Positions 16,735 to 25,315 of a stretch of DNA of 64,000 bases are shown here, piece after piece; positions within the stretch are counted from its first letter, which is position 1, and every line of letters starts with the position of its first letter. The stretch comes from Sinorhizobium glycinis. GTDB taxonomy: Bacteria > Pseudomonadota > Alphaproteobacteria > Rhizobiales > Rhizobiaceae. A model generated the notes under the pieces. That model made no database searches. It had not been told where the DNA came from and saw only the letters and a list, made by a program, of their open reading frames with translations. Location: the NCBI RefSeq assembly GCF_001651865.1, contig NZ_LPUX01000053.1:1-64000 (forward strand), read 5' to 3'. The position numbers and the translations under genes are program-made.

Positions 16735-17895
16735 TCAGGCGTCGGCTGCAGCAGCGACGAAGCCGGTCGCCACGCCCCACTGCTTGAGGTCGGAACCGTC
16801 CATCGGATGCTTCTTGAACATCTTGCCGATGCCATAGGCCATTTCCGTGCCCGTGCCGGTGATGAAGCCGTAATCGTCTTCCTTGCGGAAGGTGGGCTTT
16901 GCCATCTGGCCCCATCCGAGAACGGCCGCCTGCTGACCGCAGAGGAAGACCGGCTCGACACGTGCAGACGATGCACCGGCCGTCAGGAGAGTGGTCCAGA
17001 CGTCGGTGACGTACTGCGAGATTTCCGGCACTTCGCGAATGATGATGCCATCGACGATGAGATCGCCATCCTGGAACAACGGGTTGTTGTTCATGCCGGT
17101 GCCCTCGCGGGCGCGGGCGTCCTTGTTCATGGCGACGATGGTCGCATCGAGCTTGTAGTCACGGAACGAGTTCGTGCCGGCGAAGGTCACAAAATACTCG
17201 TAGCCGTTTTTGGTCTTGAACGGCTTGATCGCCGGGACCGCAAGCTTGGCCATGCGCTTCAGCAGAGTGATCTGCGCAAAGCTGGCTTTGTCGGCGGTCG
17301 TGTCGATGTTGCCGAGCGCGGTGGCGTGGGTGGCGTTGTAGTTTCCGACGGCCGAGCCGTAGAGGATGCGGTCGGAGTTGGAAGCATTCCACGTGTTGCG
17401 CTGGGCAGCGGTCGCCAGTTCGTACCGGATACCGTTGACACGGTCGCCGTCGTCGGAGCCGAGAAGCGCAGGGGCGGACTCGGACGGAAGCGCCATGAAC
17501 GCCTCGATCAGTTCGTCACGCTGCAGTTCCTTGCCCCAATCGGAGAGCAGCGGCTTGGCCTCGGCGAAGATGTCAGCCGAATCCTTCTGCTGATCGCTCT
17601 TCTTGGTGGCGACCGCGTGACGAGCCCAATCGAGCCAGAGACGCATGCCGTAGTTGTCGATCTTCTCTTCGTTGCCGACGAGAGTACCGGAGCCCTTGCC
17701 CTTGCCGCGAAGCTTGGTGACGAGCGGGATATTCATCTGCTCGCCGCCCTGCTTCAACTCCTGGCGGATGCGGATGATGGCGTTGAGGTCCTGCCCCATG
17801 TAGGGGGAGAACATGTTTTCGCGAACGAACTCGCGGTTGATTTCCTTCGTGTAGCGGACAAGCTTGTTGTTGTCCTGAATGGTCGTGACGGCCAT
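16735..17895 (-). CDS. Major capsid protein, N4-gp56 family
   Basis: The product is 386 residues. The N4-gp56-type features are the early VRENMFSPYMGQ, RGKGKGSGTLVGNEEKID, and the central region with MAKLAVPAIKPFKTKNGYEY and the late IIIREVPEISQYV. It forms the icosahedral shell. The scaffold gene precedes it, as expected. Family assignment is from recall of this pattern. Confidence 0.85.
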   Translation of the reverse strand: MAVTTIQDNNKLVRYTKEINREFVRENMFSPYMGQDLNAIIRIRQELKQGGEQMNIPLVTKLRGKGKGSGTLVGNEEKIDNYGMRLWLDWARHAVATKKSDQQKDSADIFAEAKPLLSDWGKELQRDELIEAFMALPSESAPALLGSDDGDRVNGIRYELATAAQRNTWNASNSDRILYGSAVGNYNATHATALGNIDTTADKASFAQITLLKRMAKLAVPAIKPFKTKNGYEYFVTFAGTNSFRDYKLDATIVAMNKDARAREGTGMNNNPLFQDGDLIVDGIIIREVPEISQYVTDVWTTLLTAGASSARVEPVFLCGQQAAVLGWGQMAKPTFRKEDDYGFITGTGTEMAYGIGKMFKKHPMDGSDLKQWGVATGFVAAAADA

Positions 17896-17933
17896 TGTCG
17901 AGGTCCTTCTAGACGGGCGGCGCCGCTAAGGGC

Positions 17934-18800
17934 TTACCGCAGTGCGTGGGAGAACAGCGCGCCGTCGCTCATGTCCCCGTCTTCGGCTTGGTTGCCTCCG
18001 GTCGGGATACGGCTGAGAGAGGGCGGAAGGCTGGTATTGGGCTGTGACCGAGTGGTGTTCTGGACAGCGCCGTTTCTGGCGCGTTCGATGACCTGGGCCT
18101 GAAACGCAGGATCGGCCATCTTCTTTTCGAGTTCAGCCTGAAGCCACGCCTGCGGGTCGTCGCCGACCTGCGAAAGCGTCTGCTGCCGTTTGTGCCACTT
18201 CACCAGATTATCGAACGGATGACGCGATTGCATCATCTGCTGGATAGCGTGCTGGCCTTCCGGCGTGCGCGCTGCAGCTTCGATCGCCGCCTTGGCCGCA
18301 TTCACGGTCTCGGCGCCGTAGGCCTGGACAGCGAGGTTTTCCGACATGAATTCGCGCATGTCGTTCATCTGCTGCTGAACAGGCGTCAACTGGCTTTTCA
18401 GGTAGTTGTCCGGATCATCCCAGAGGGTTGCCGGCTGCTGCTCCTGCTGTGGCTGCGCTTGTGCGGGCTGTTGGCGCTGCTGGGTGAGCAACGTCACCTG
18501 GCCGCGAAGTTCGGCGAGTTCCCGGCGAAGCGTTTCCGCTTCCTGCTGGGCTTGCTGCCGCTTCTGGCGTTCTTCCTGCACGGCGCCGACCGGGACCTTG
18601 TTGCCATTCTCGGCATGGGGCTCGATCGCGGCGGGCTGCTCGGGCTCGACGACTGCGGGCTCTTCTGCCTTGGCGGCAAATCGGCCGTGTTCGTCGCGCT
18701 GCTGGCCCGTCTGTTCCGGCTGCTGCTGAATATCGGTGGTTTCCGGCATGGCATCGCCAACACCGGACATGATTTCGTCCAGTTCAGTACCTTCGGTCAT
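17934..18800 (-). CDS. Scaffolding protein
   Basis: The product is 288 residues with the hallmarks of a scaffold: acidic Gln/Glu-rich N-terminus, a long coiled-coil (about 75-135, ERQKRQQAQQEAETLRREL), and a helical C-terminal part. It lies between portal and capsid genes, the standard place. It would direct procapsid assembly and then exit. Confidence 0.8.
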   Translation of the reverse strand: MTEGTELDEIMSGVGDAMPETTDIQQQPEQTGQQRDEHGRFAAKAEEPAVVEPEQPAAIEPHAENGNKVPVGAVQEERQKRQQAQQEAETLRRELAELRGQVTLLTQQRQQPAQAQPQQEQQPATLWDDPDNYLKSQLTPVQQQMNDMREFMSENLAVQAYGAETVNAAKAAIEAAARTPEGQHAIQQMMQSRHPFDNLVKWHKRQQTLSQVGDDPQAWLQAELEKKMADPAFQAQVIERARNGAVQNTTRSQPNTSLPPSLSRIPTGGNQAEDGDMSDGALFSHALR

Positions 18801-18936
18801 TTCGAGATTGCTCCAATGTCGTGGGAGGTTTCACGGATCGCCCTTGAGCCTGGCGGCGGCTTTCGCCCGTCTAGTCGGCGGCACTCTGCTGATGAGCGGG
18901 ATCAGCTCCCGAGATCGCCCTTGAAGATGGCGGCTC

Positions 18937-20928
18937 TCACTTCTGCGGCCGAGAAGCGCTTTCCTTCGCTTGGCGAAGGTCGGCGCCCTTGAACGCAAAT
19001 CGCTCTTCTCTGCTGCGCTCCTGCTCGATCTGCTGGTTGCGCATTTCCATCGGCTTCAGCGCGGTCTCGACCTCTACCTTGCGGGTATCGGCCATGATCT
19101 TCGCCGTGCTGGCGTTCTTGTTGCGGAGATCGGCGAACGCGGTGGCGACCTCAATCTCGGACGGGCCGGAACCATCGGGCATGCCGACGGTCTGCGCCTC
19201 GGCGGTCGCCTTCATGGCCTGTGCCTGCTTCAACTGCGCGCTCGCCTGCTTCTCGGCAATCTCGGCCTGTGCGCCGGCCATTGCGACGGGATCGGGCTCC
19301 TGCTGCTGGGCCTGGCTGAGGATGTCCAGCGCCTTCTTCTTCTGCTTCCCTGCCAGCGGCGAAAGCTCGATGAGGAGCTGAGGCGGAACCTGCTGGCCCT
19401 TAGTCGCCATGATCGACAACGTGTCGTAGGCGTCGGCCTGCATGTTGATGGTGTCGGGGCCTTCGTCGATGATGATGTCGACGTCGAGCGAGCCAAGGGC
19501 ATTCACCAGCGCCGGCTGCCCGGTGCGAGGATCGATGCCCAACTGATTGATGCCGAGGAACTGTGCCATGCCGTCATCATCAGTCACGCGGATCCAGCGC
19601 TCTGACGTCCAATGCTCCTGCACGGCCTGCCAGATCATGCGATAGACGCGAAGCTTCCAGCCGCGGAAGGCGAGCAGATAAGGCCCCAGCTCGGCAATGC
19701 CCGCCTGCTGCTGCAACTGGATGGCGCGGCCGGACATGTCCTGCACGCCCTGCCCGATCAGCGCCGGGTTGAAGCCGTAGTTCTCGATCTCATCCTTCGC
19801 ATCCTGCAGGAAGGCGAGATGCCCGCTGAGTTCCTGCCCCTTGGCGCTGTCATCGAACTTCGGCTCGATATTGCCTTCAAACTCGATGACACCGTCGGGA
19901 CGGGCCGCCTCGCGCCGCGTCTTCTCGATGTCCAGGCCCGAACCCTTGGGAATGATCAGGCGCCGGCTGTTGAGCGTGTGCAGCCCCTTGGAGCGGCGCT
20001 GGTTGATCTCGTCCTGGCTGGACCGCATGTTGCGCACGAAGCCGTAGCGGTCGCCCTCATGATCGACGTTGGCCGAATACATGATGTATTTGCAGGCCGT
20101 CTTACCCTTCTCGTCGCGAAGGTAGGAGATGCCCGAGGCCAACTTCACCGATCCGGTATAGATGCACCAGTGCCATTCCCCGCCCTTGATGTACCAATGA
20201 TCGACGAGGCGGATGCGCTTGGCGTTCTCGCTGCCCGAATACCACTTGTCGTCGCTGTCGGGGTTGCTGGTCAGTTCCGTGCCGCGCTCGAGCGAATCCC
20301 GGATCAAGTCTTCCTTGTCGGGAAACATCTCGATCACGGTGTCGACGTCAGCCCATTTCCCCTGCCCCATGTAGCGGGCATCGGAGAAATCCATCTTGAG
20401 CGAGCGCGGGTCATAGAAGAAGCCCGAGGGGTCGACGATCTCCAGGCCGATTTCCTTGTCGCCCTGGTCGCCTGCCTCGAGGATGATTTCGACACCGCCG
20501 AGCCCATCGACCGCGCCATTGAGACCGGAAATCGGCGACTTCTCTTCCCACCGCTGCTGGTCGCAGACATAGCGCAGCACAGCCGTGGCGATCTCGGCGC
20601 CTTCCTCATGCTTCGGCGTGCGGGGGAAGCCGCGAGGGTCCTGTTTCTGGCGCTCCAGCAGGCCGACGACGGCGTTGATCTTCCGGCCGATGCGATTGTA
20701 GGTGACGACCGGCTGGCGGCGCTGATTGAACTCCTTGATCTGCTTATCGGTCCACTGCGCGCCGTGGTAATAGCGCCGCGCCTCCTGCTGTTCCTTGATC
20801 TCCTCGTTCTTGGTCTCGAGGTAGGCCAGATATTCCCTCTTCAGCTTCTCATGGCTGGCGCCCTCGTCGGAAGACGTTGGGCCTTGGGCGGGGCCGCTCC
20901 CCTGGGCGTAACCGGTATGGTTCAGCAT
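18937..20928 (-). CDS. Portal protein, P22-like
   Basis: The product is 663 residues from the ATG at 20928, which overlaps the terminase stop as TGATG; a TTG start at 20943 is possible but less likely. P22-type portal features are ARRYYHGAQWTDKQIKEF, VVTYNRIGRKINAVVGLLER, and SGRAIQLQQQAGIAELGPYL, with a long helical C-terminal region (about 530-660) that may form the barrel. It makes the dodecameric DNA channel. Confidence 0.9.
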   Translation of the reverse strand: MLNHTGYAQGSGPAQGPTSSDEGASHEKLKREYLAYLETKNEEIKEQQEARRYYHGAQWTDKQIKEFNQRRQPVVTYNRIGRKINAVVGLLERQKQDPRGFPRTPKHEEGAEIATAVLRYVCDQQRWEEKSPISGLNGAVDGLGGVEIILEAGDQGDKEIGLEIVDPSGFFYDPRSLKMDFSDARYMGQGKWADVDTVIEMFPDKEDLIRDSLERGTELTSNPDSDDKWYSGSENAKRIRLVDHWYIKGGEWHWCIYTGSVKLASGISYLRDEKGKTACKYIMYSANVDHEGDRYGFVRNMRSSQDEINQRRSKGLHTLNSRRLIIPKGSGLDIEKTRREAARPDGVIEFEGNIEPKFDDSAKGQELSGHLAFLQDAKDEIENYGFNPALIGQGVQDMSGRAIQLQQQAGIAELGPYLLAFRGWKLRVYRMIWQAVQEHWTSERWIRVTDDDGMAQFLGINQLGIDPRTGQPALVNALGSLDVDIIIDEGPDTINMQADAYDTLSIMATKGQQVPPQLLIELSPLAGKQKKKALDILSQAQQQEPDPVAMAGAQAEIAEKQASAQLKQAQAMKATAEAQTVGMPDGSGPSEIEVATAFADLRNKNASTAKIMADTRKVEVETALKPMEMRNQQIEQERSREERFAFKGADLRQAKESASRPQK

Positions 20929-22529
20929 CAGTAGCTCATCCAATCTCCGGCCTCAGCCGTTTCTGTGTGAGGCCTGTAATCCTGCATCTTCTTCGGCTCT
21001 TGCGGCGTCTCAGCGCGCGGCGCATACATCCGATCGAGCAACTGACCGATGAGACCGAGCATATCGACCTGGTCGTCGTTCTTGCCGGCCGGGAAGGTAA
21101 GCAACTCCGAGACGAACGCCTCGTACCAAGGCGCATCGATCGGCACATAAAGCCCGTCGAGCGCCATGCGGCCGCGGATCGACTGTGCGCGTATCGCCTT
21201 GTCGCCTCGGGTCGGGAATGCCTCGCAGACCACATAGGCCTTGCGCTCTCTCATCCGCCGATCTCGGAAGGGGCCAACGCCCGATTTGATCTGTCCGGTT
21301 TCCTCTGCCCAGCCGTTGGGCTTCCACTGCAAGACCATGTCGCAGAAGGCTTCGATCCACTGATCGGAAGAGGCCTGCTTGCGCCACAGGTCGAGCAGCC
21401 ACATGCGGCCCTGCGCATCGAGGCCGATCGCGCCGTGCACCGTATAGTCGCCGCCGTTTGCCGTGACCGCATAGTCGGAGCCGCCATAGACCGAGAGCGT
21501 GTCCCTTGTCGGAATGTCTTTGAGGTAGCAGGGCTTCAACCATGCCGCCTTGAATAGACCGCCCTCGCGAGGCGCCGGCCGCTGCTGGAACTGACCGGCG
21601 ACGGCATAGGCGTCCATCACCTTCTTGTCGCGCTCGACGACCTCACGCGGGAAACGCTCCGGGAAAAGCAAATCCCCATCATGCTTGCGCGGATCAACGA
21701 ACCCGATCGAGGTGTAACAGCGCCGCTCCGGCTCGAACTCCATCGGCAGCATCAGATGCTCGTAACCGAAGTCATTTGCCAGGATCAGGCCCGAGACATC
21801 ATCCTCGTGCAATCTCTGCATGACGACGACGATTGCCGACCGATCCGGATTGTTGAGGCGCGTCGGGACCGATTCCCTGAATGTCGAATTGACGTTCTCG
21901 CGCTCTGCATCCGAGTTCGCATTGTCGACCGAGAGAGGATCGTCGATCAGCACCCTGTCGCCGCGCGAGCCGGTCAGGCCGGTGAAGGCCATCGCCTCGC
22001 GAAAGCCGGTCGCCGTGTTCTCAAACTTCGTCTTGGCGTTCTGGTCGCTGGTGAGCTCGACCTGTCGGCCCCAGCGCTCCCGATACCATTCCGACGTCAC
22101 CAAGCGCCTCATCTTCAGGTTATCGCGAATGCCAAGCGGCAGACTGTGCGACGTCCCGAGGTAGCGCATATGCGGGAGACCCTTCGGCCCCCACTCCCAC
22201 GCCGGCCACATGACGCCGACGGACAGCGACTTCATCGTGCCCGGAGGGATGTTGATCAGCAGGCGCAGTATCTGCCCCGCCGTCACGGCCTCCAGATGCT
22301 CGCTGAGCGCGTCCAGATGCCAACCGTGCTTGTATGGCTGCCCGGGCTCCAGAACGTGCCAGGCTGCCTTGGTGAAGGACGAGAGCGATGCGCCGGTGTG
22401 CTCAAGCTCCCGGTCAAAGCTACTCTGCGCTTGCCGCTTTTGCCTCTCAGCCCTGATGATCTCCAGCATCTTCGCCGGCGGCAATGGCAATTCCACCGAG
22501 AGCGGTTTCGAGGGCTGCAAGCTGTTCAT
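20928..22529 (-). CDS. Terminase large subunit
   Basis: The product is 533 residues. The ATPase half has a Walker A variant (NIPPGTMKSL near residue 93-102) and a Walker B (RVLIDDPLS); the nuclease half has SDYAVT and NDDQVDM, acidic clusters suited to metal binding. It pumps and cuts DNA at the portal. The annotated start overlaps the small terminase gene by 83 bp; an internal ATG at 22469 would cut the overlap to 23 bp. Confidence 0.92.
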   Translation of the reverse strand: MNSLQPSKPLSVELPLPPAKMLEIIRAERQKRQAQSSFDRELEHTGASLSSFTKAAWHVLEPGQPYKHGWHLDALSEHLEAVTAGQILRLLINIPPGTMKSLSVGVMWPAWEWGPKGLPHMRYLGTSHSLPLGIRDNLKMRRLVTSEWYRERWGRQVELTSDQNAKTKFENTATGFREAMAFTGLTGSRGDRVLIDDPLSVDNANSDAERENVNSTFRESVPTRLNNPDRSAIVVVMQRLHEDDVSGLILANDFGYEHLMLPMEFEPERRCYTSIGFVDPRKHDGDLLFPERFPREVVERDKKVMDAYAVAGQFQQRPAPREGGLFKAAWLKPCYLKDIPTRDTLSVYGGSDYAVTANGGDYTVHGAIGLDAQGRMWLLDLWRKQASSDQWIEAFCDMVLQWKPNGWAEETGQIKSGVGPFRDRRMRERKAYVVCEAFPTRGDKAIRAQSIRGRMALDGLYVPIDAPWYEAFVSELLTFPAGKNDDQVDMLGLIGQLLDRMYAPRAETPQEPKKMQDYRPHTETAEAGDWMSY

Positions 22530-22920
22530 CCGTCATCCCGGAAACATCGAAGCGGACAGGGCCGCCATTGGGGCCGCTGATTTCCTTGGCGACACGATCG
22601 CCGAACCGCTTGGGAGCGATCTTGCTCATCAGCCACTTGCGCGTGTCGACGCGAAGGCGGGCGCGGTTCACATCGTTCTTGTCGTCATCGGCGATTTCGA
22701 GCAGGTCCTCGGCCAGAGAATCCATCTGGGCCTCTCTGGCGCGCGTGTATTGCGTATAAAAACCGTTGCGATCCTGCGTGGCCCAGAGCCTTACCGTGCT
22801 CTCGTGAGGCATATCGACCGAGCGGCATATCTTGCGAAGGCTATCACCCGACGCGATGCGCTCGACGATCTTGGCCGCGAGTTCAGGTGTGTACTCGGTG
22901 GGCCTACCCTTCTTTGCCAT
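22447..22920 (-). CDS. Terminase small subunit
   Basis: The product is 157 residues. The N-terminal helix-turn-helix (KKGRPTEYTPELAAKIVERI and SLRKICRSVDMPHESTV) is typical of DNA-recognising small terminases; the middle has LRVDTRKWLMSKIAPKRFG, common to this family. It should recognise the pac or cos region and load the large subunit. Confidence 0.88.
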   Translation of the reverse strand: MAKKGRPTEYTPELAAKIVERIASGDSLRKICRSVDMPHESTVRLWATQDRNGFYTQYTRAREAQMDSLAEDLLEIADDDKNDVNRARLRVDTRKWLMSKIAPKRFGDRVAKEISGPNGGPVRFDVSGMTDEQLAALETALGGIAIAAGEDAGDHQG

Positions 22921-23104
22921 AGGAATTATTTTCTATCCGTCCGCTGGCGACTTCGCATTTAGCGATATGAATATTCTACCGACTTGCTCACTTAGCGCCG
23001 TATGATGAGGGAGTACCAGCCCCGGAGCGGCGGCGCGGCTTCTACAGCCGTGAGTGAAAGCCTTGTTCCTCGCGTCGGTTGTCGAAGTTGAGGAATTCCG
23101 CCCC

Positions 23105-23182
23105 CTATGAAACTTTGCCGGGCTGCGGCTTTATGTTGAACCAGGGGCCGAACCAGCCGCGAGGAGGCTTGGGCTTGGGCAC
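23105..23182 (-). CDS. Possible 25-residue peptide
   Basis: A GTG-started ORF (PKPKPPRGWFGPWFNIKP core) shares one base with the TAG of the preceding gene (TAGTG), an arrangement suggesting translational coupling. It is Pro/Trp/Lys-rich. There is no independent support, so this is a candidate only. Confidence 0.3.
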   Translation of the reverse strand: MPKPKPPRGWFGPWFNIKPQPGKVS

Positions 23183-23442
23183 TAGACAGCCTGCAGAGAG
23201 CCCTTGGCGACGAGCGCCCTGAGTTTCGCGGCCTTGCGATCGCGCTTCTCCTGAGCAAGGCGCATGCGGTCTCTGATTGCGCGCTTCTCCTCGACAGTGA
23301 CCTTCGGTCTGGCCGGGGGAATGTACGGCGAGGACAGATCGATGTCGCCGCGCCGGATCTCAACCGGAGAGCCACGGCACAGGCCAGCAGATGCGAGGAC
23401 GGCGAAGGTTGCGGCTGCTGAAATCGACACCAGTCTCTTCAC
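23182..23442 (-). CDS. Small secreted protein
   Basis: The likely product is 86 residues from a GTG at 23442, which has GAGGAG six bases upstream; an ATG at 23448 sits too close to that site. The N-terminus KRLVSISAAATFAVLASAG is a signal peptide. The remainder is basic and helical (EEKRAIRDRMRLAQEKRDRK). Located just upstream of the packaging genes. Function unknown. Confidence 0.55.
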   Translation of the reverse strand: MKRLVSISAAATFAVLASAGLCRGSPVEIRRGDIDLSSPYIPPARPKVTVEEKRAIRDRMRLAQEKRDRKAAKLRALVAKGSLQAV

Positions 23443-23524
23443 GCTCATCTCCTCAAACGACAACCCCGCCTCGGGTTACCGGGACGGGGTCAGGCGCTAC
23501 CCTTTTGGATAGCGGGATGAATTG

Positions 23525-24115
23525 TCAGGCGATATGCCGCGCCCGAATCTCTCGGGGTTTGATTACTCTGGATTTCGCCAGTGCAGGGTCAACTTGCGGC
23601 TTTCCGTCCGGTGCGATCCAGTGTGTGGCGCACTTTTCGGACGATACCGTTGTTGATGTGATATCTGGCTGATTTTCGGACAGGCTGCAATCGTCATTGT
23701 TCAGCCGAACAAGCATAATCTGGTTGAGATTGTTCGCAATTTGTTGACAAATACGGGTGATCTCCCGCCGCAACATTCGGTCGTTCATGTCGTTTTCTGC
23801 TGCAAATCGGGAAAGTTTCATCCCTTTTCGCACCTTCACCCACGACCAGGCATAGATAAGCTTGCGGTCTGCTTCGCTCGGGAGCGCATTGATCCATTGC
23901 CATGCCTGCTGCATTCGGCTCAGGGAGGCGGCTGACGCGCTTTCCTGATATCGGGCTGCATGGAACCCGTAGGCCTCATCATAGCGCCTGACCGGCTCCG
24001 GCATGGCGTTGCCGAACATCTTCGGCCCCTTGACCGATGGAGAGATGCGCAGCGTGTCGGCCATCTCCAGTATCCTGCCCTCGACGGCCTTCCACGTCCA
24101 TGCCTCGTATTTCAT
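23525..24115 (-). CDS. DUF6362-like phage protein
   Basis: The product is 196 residues. The arrangement of an N-terminal ILEMADTLRISP segment, a central RMQQAWQWINALPSEADRKLIYAWSW stretch (shown in part: RMQQAWQWINAL) and a following helix-turn-helix-like region (RMLRREITRICQQIANNLN) resembles the uncharacterised DUF6362 family found next to phage terminases. A regulatory or packaging-linked DNA-binding role is an inference. The start overlaps the upstream gene's stop as ATGA. Confidence 0.6.
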   Translation of the reverse strand: MKYEAWTWKAVEGRILEMADTLRISPSVKGPKMFGNAMPEPVRRYDEAYGFHAARYQESASAASLSRMQQAWQWINALPSEADRKLIYAWSWVKVRKGMKLSRFAAENDMNDRMLRREITRICQQIANNLNQIMLVRLNNDDCSLSENQPDITSTTVSSEKCATHWIAPDGKPQVDPALAKSRVIKPREIRARHIA

Positions 24116-24564
24116 GCCGCCTCTCCTATCATGTCCAATAGATCGCCTTGGATGGGGGTGAAGAACTTGGTGCTAAGCAGCACGACGAGAACCTTCCATG
24201 TCTCAATGCCGAGCCGCATGGCCTTTGCCTTGCGCCGGAGGCTGCCGAGGTCGATCGCGTCGAAGTCCTGAGTCAACGTCGGCCGGCGGGCGAGATCCGG
24301 ATTGCGCTCGAGCAGATGGGAAACCGCGGTGATCATGTCGGCATAGAGCTCGGCTGCATTCGCCCGGGTTCCGGTCATCAGCATGAGAACAAGCTTTAGA
24401 TGATCCTCGCCATGCTCCCGGCCGATGTCGCGCACCGTCGGCTTGCAATAGCACTCGAAGGCCTTCCGGCTGGTCGGGCTGTGCAAGTGACCGTCGCGCA
24501 GGATCACGCCGCACTGACGGGCAACCTTGTAGATGTCGCAGCGACGGGCCCCGGCTTTGGTCAT
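24112..24564 (-). CDS. Phage protein of unknown function
   Basis: The product is 150 residues from the ATG at 24564, which overlaps the upstream stop as ATGA. It is helical with CDIYKVARQCGVILRDGHLH near the N-terminus and a middle segment LMLMTGTRANAAELYADMI. It is part of a tightly coupled run of genes (25315 to 23525). No family recognised. Confidence 0.65.
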   Translation of the reverse strand: MTKAGARRCDIYKVARQCGVILRDGHLHSPTSRKAFECYCKPTVRDIGREHGEDHLKLVLMLMTGTRANAAELYADMITAVSHLLERNPDLARRPTLTQDFDAIDLGSLRRKAKAMRLGIETWKVLVVLLSTKFFTPIQGDLLDMIGEAA

Positions 24565-25037
24565 GCGGCCTTCGCCTTCTGCGCTTCGATTTTCTTGACT
24601 GCATGAAGGACGGTCGTGTGATCGCGCCCGCCGAACATGCGCCCGATCTCTGGATAGGACTTTCCGAAGTAGGCCCAAACCTCCCACATGAGGAGCTGCC
24701 GAGCGGCCGTCACCGTACGAACGCGACTCGGCCCGATGATGTCGCCGAGCGAGTAACCGAGGCTCTCGGCGCGCCGCTGCACATGGCGCTTTGCCCGGTT
24801 TGCGACCTTCTTAAACTTGTGCTCGCGCCATGCTGACAGATGGGAATCGAATTGCACCGGCTCCCTTTGCCACAGAGGGCGCTCAGCGCGCGTTACTTGC
24901 GGCGTGGGCGGCAACACGGCCCGGATGCGCGGCTCGCTTATTGCAGGTCCCATGAGCCTTGCGCGTCGGGCTGCATAGGCCTTCGTCATATCGGCGGCGC
25001 TGGTGAATGTCTCGGCTTCGAGGGGCTGGTAGATCAT
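24561..25037 (-). CDS. DnaA domain IV-like DNA-binding protein
   Basis: The product is 158 residues from the ATG at 25037. Residues about 90-155 match domain IV of DnaA: SYPEIGRMFGGRDHTTV is followed by LHAVKKIEAQ. In DnaA the GGRDHTT loop reads DnaA boxes. The AAA+ domain is absent, so it cannot be an initiator ATPase. It may recruit or compete for host DnaA, mark a phage origin, or regulate transcription. It lies in the replication block upstream of the packaging genes. Confidence 0.85.
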   Translation of the reverse strand: MIYQPLEAETFTSAADMTKAYAARRARLMGPAISEPRIRAVLPPTPQVTRAERPLWQREPVQFDSHLSAWREHKFKKVANRAKRHVQRRAESLGYSLGDIIGPSRVRTVTAARQLLMWEVWAYFGKSYPEIGRMFGGRDHTTVLHAVKKIEAQKAKAA

Positions 25038-25315
25038 GCCGACCTCCTCTCGACGGCGATCTCGCGCCCGTTCCTGAAGAGCCTCTCGGCTGCTGCCTTT
25101 GCCGCCTCGCACCTCACGCCATCGCGTCGGTAGTCGCCGTTGAAATAGGAGAGCAGATGGCGGTTGATGGCGCGGAGGGCGTCGAGCTCGGTCGGGAAGA
25201 CGTGGGGCTTCTCGCCTTCGGTCAGGACGGGCTTCGGGTGGCTATCCCGGGCAAACCGGAGCATCGCCCAAAACCCGCCTGGCACTGCCTTGGTAAAGCC
25301 GGCGAACTCGTTCAT
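25034..25315 (-). CDS. Phage protein of unknown function, 93 residues
   Basis: Begins MNEFAGFTKAVPGGFWAMLR and has a central LDALRAINRHLLSYFNGDYR. The start overlaps the cytosine methyltransferase stop and its own stop overlaps the next start, so it is embedded in the coupled operon. No domain recognised. Confidence 0.65.
   Translation of the reverse strand: MNEFAGFTKAVPGGFWAMLRFARDSHPKPVLTEGEKPHVFPTELDALRAINRHLLSYFNGDYRRDGVRCEAAKAAAERLFRNGREIAVERRSA

Noticed and set aside
16036-18102. 688-residue plus-strand ORF opposite capsid and scaffold genes
   Set aside because: Crosses several real genes on the other strand and has shadow composition.
19612-20934. 440-residue plus-strand ORF opposite the portal gene
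   Set aside because: Antisense shadow; the portal frame has family motifs, this one does not.
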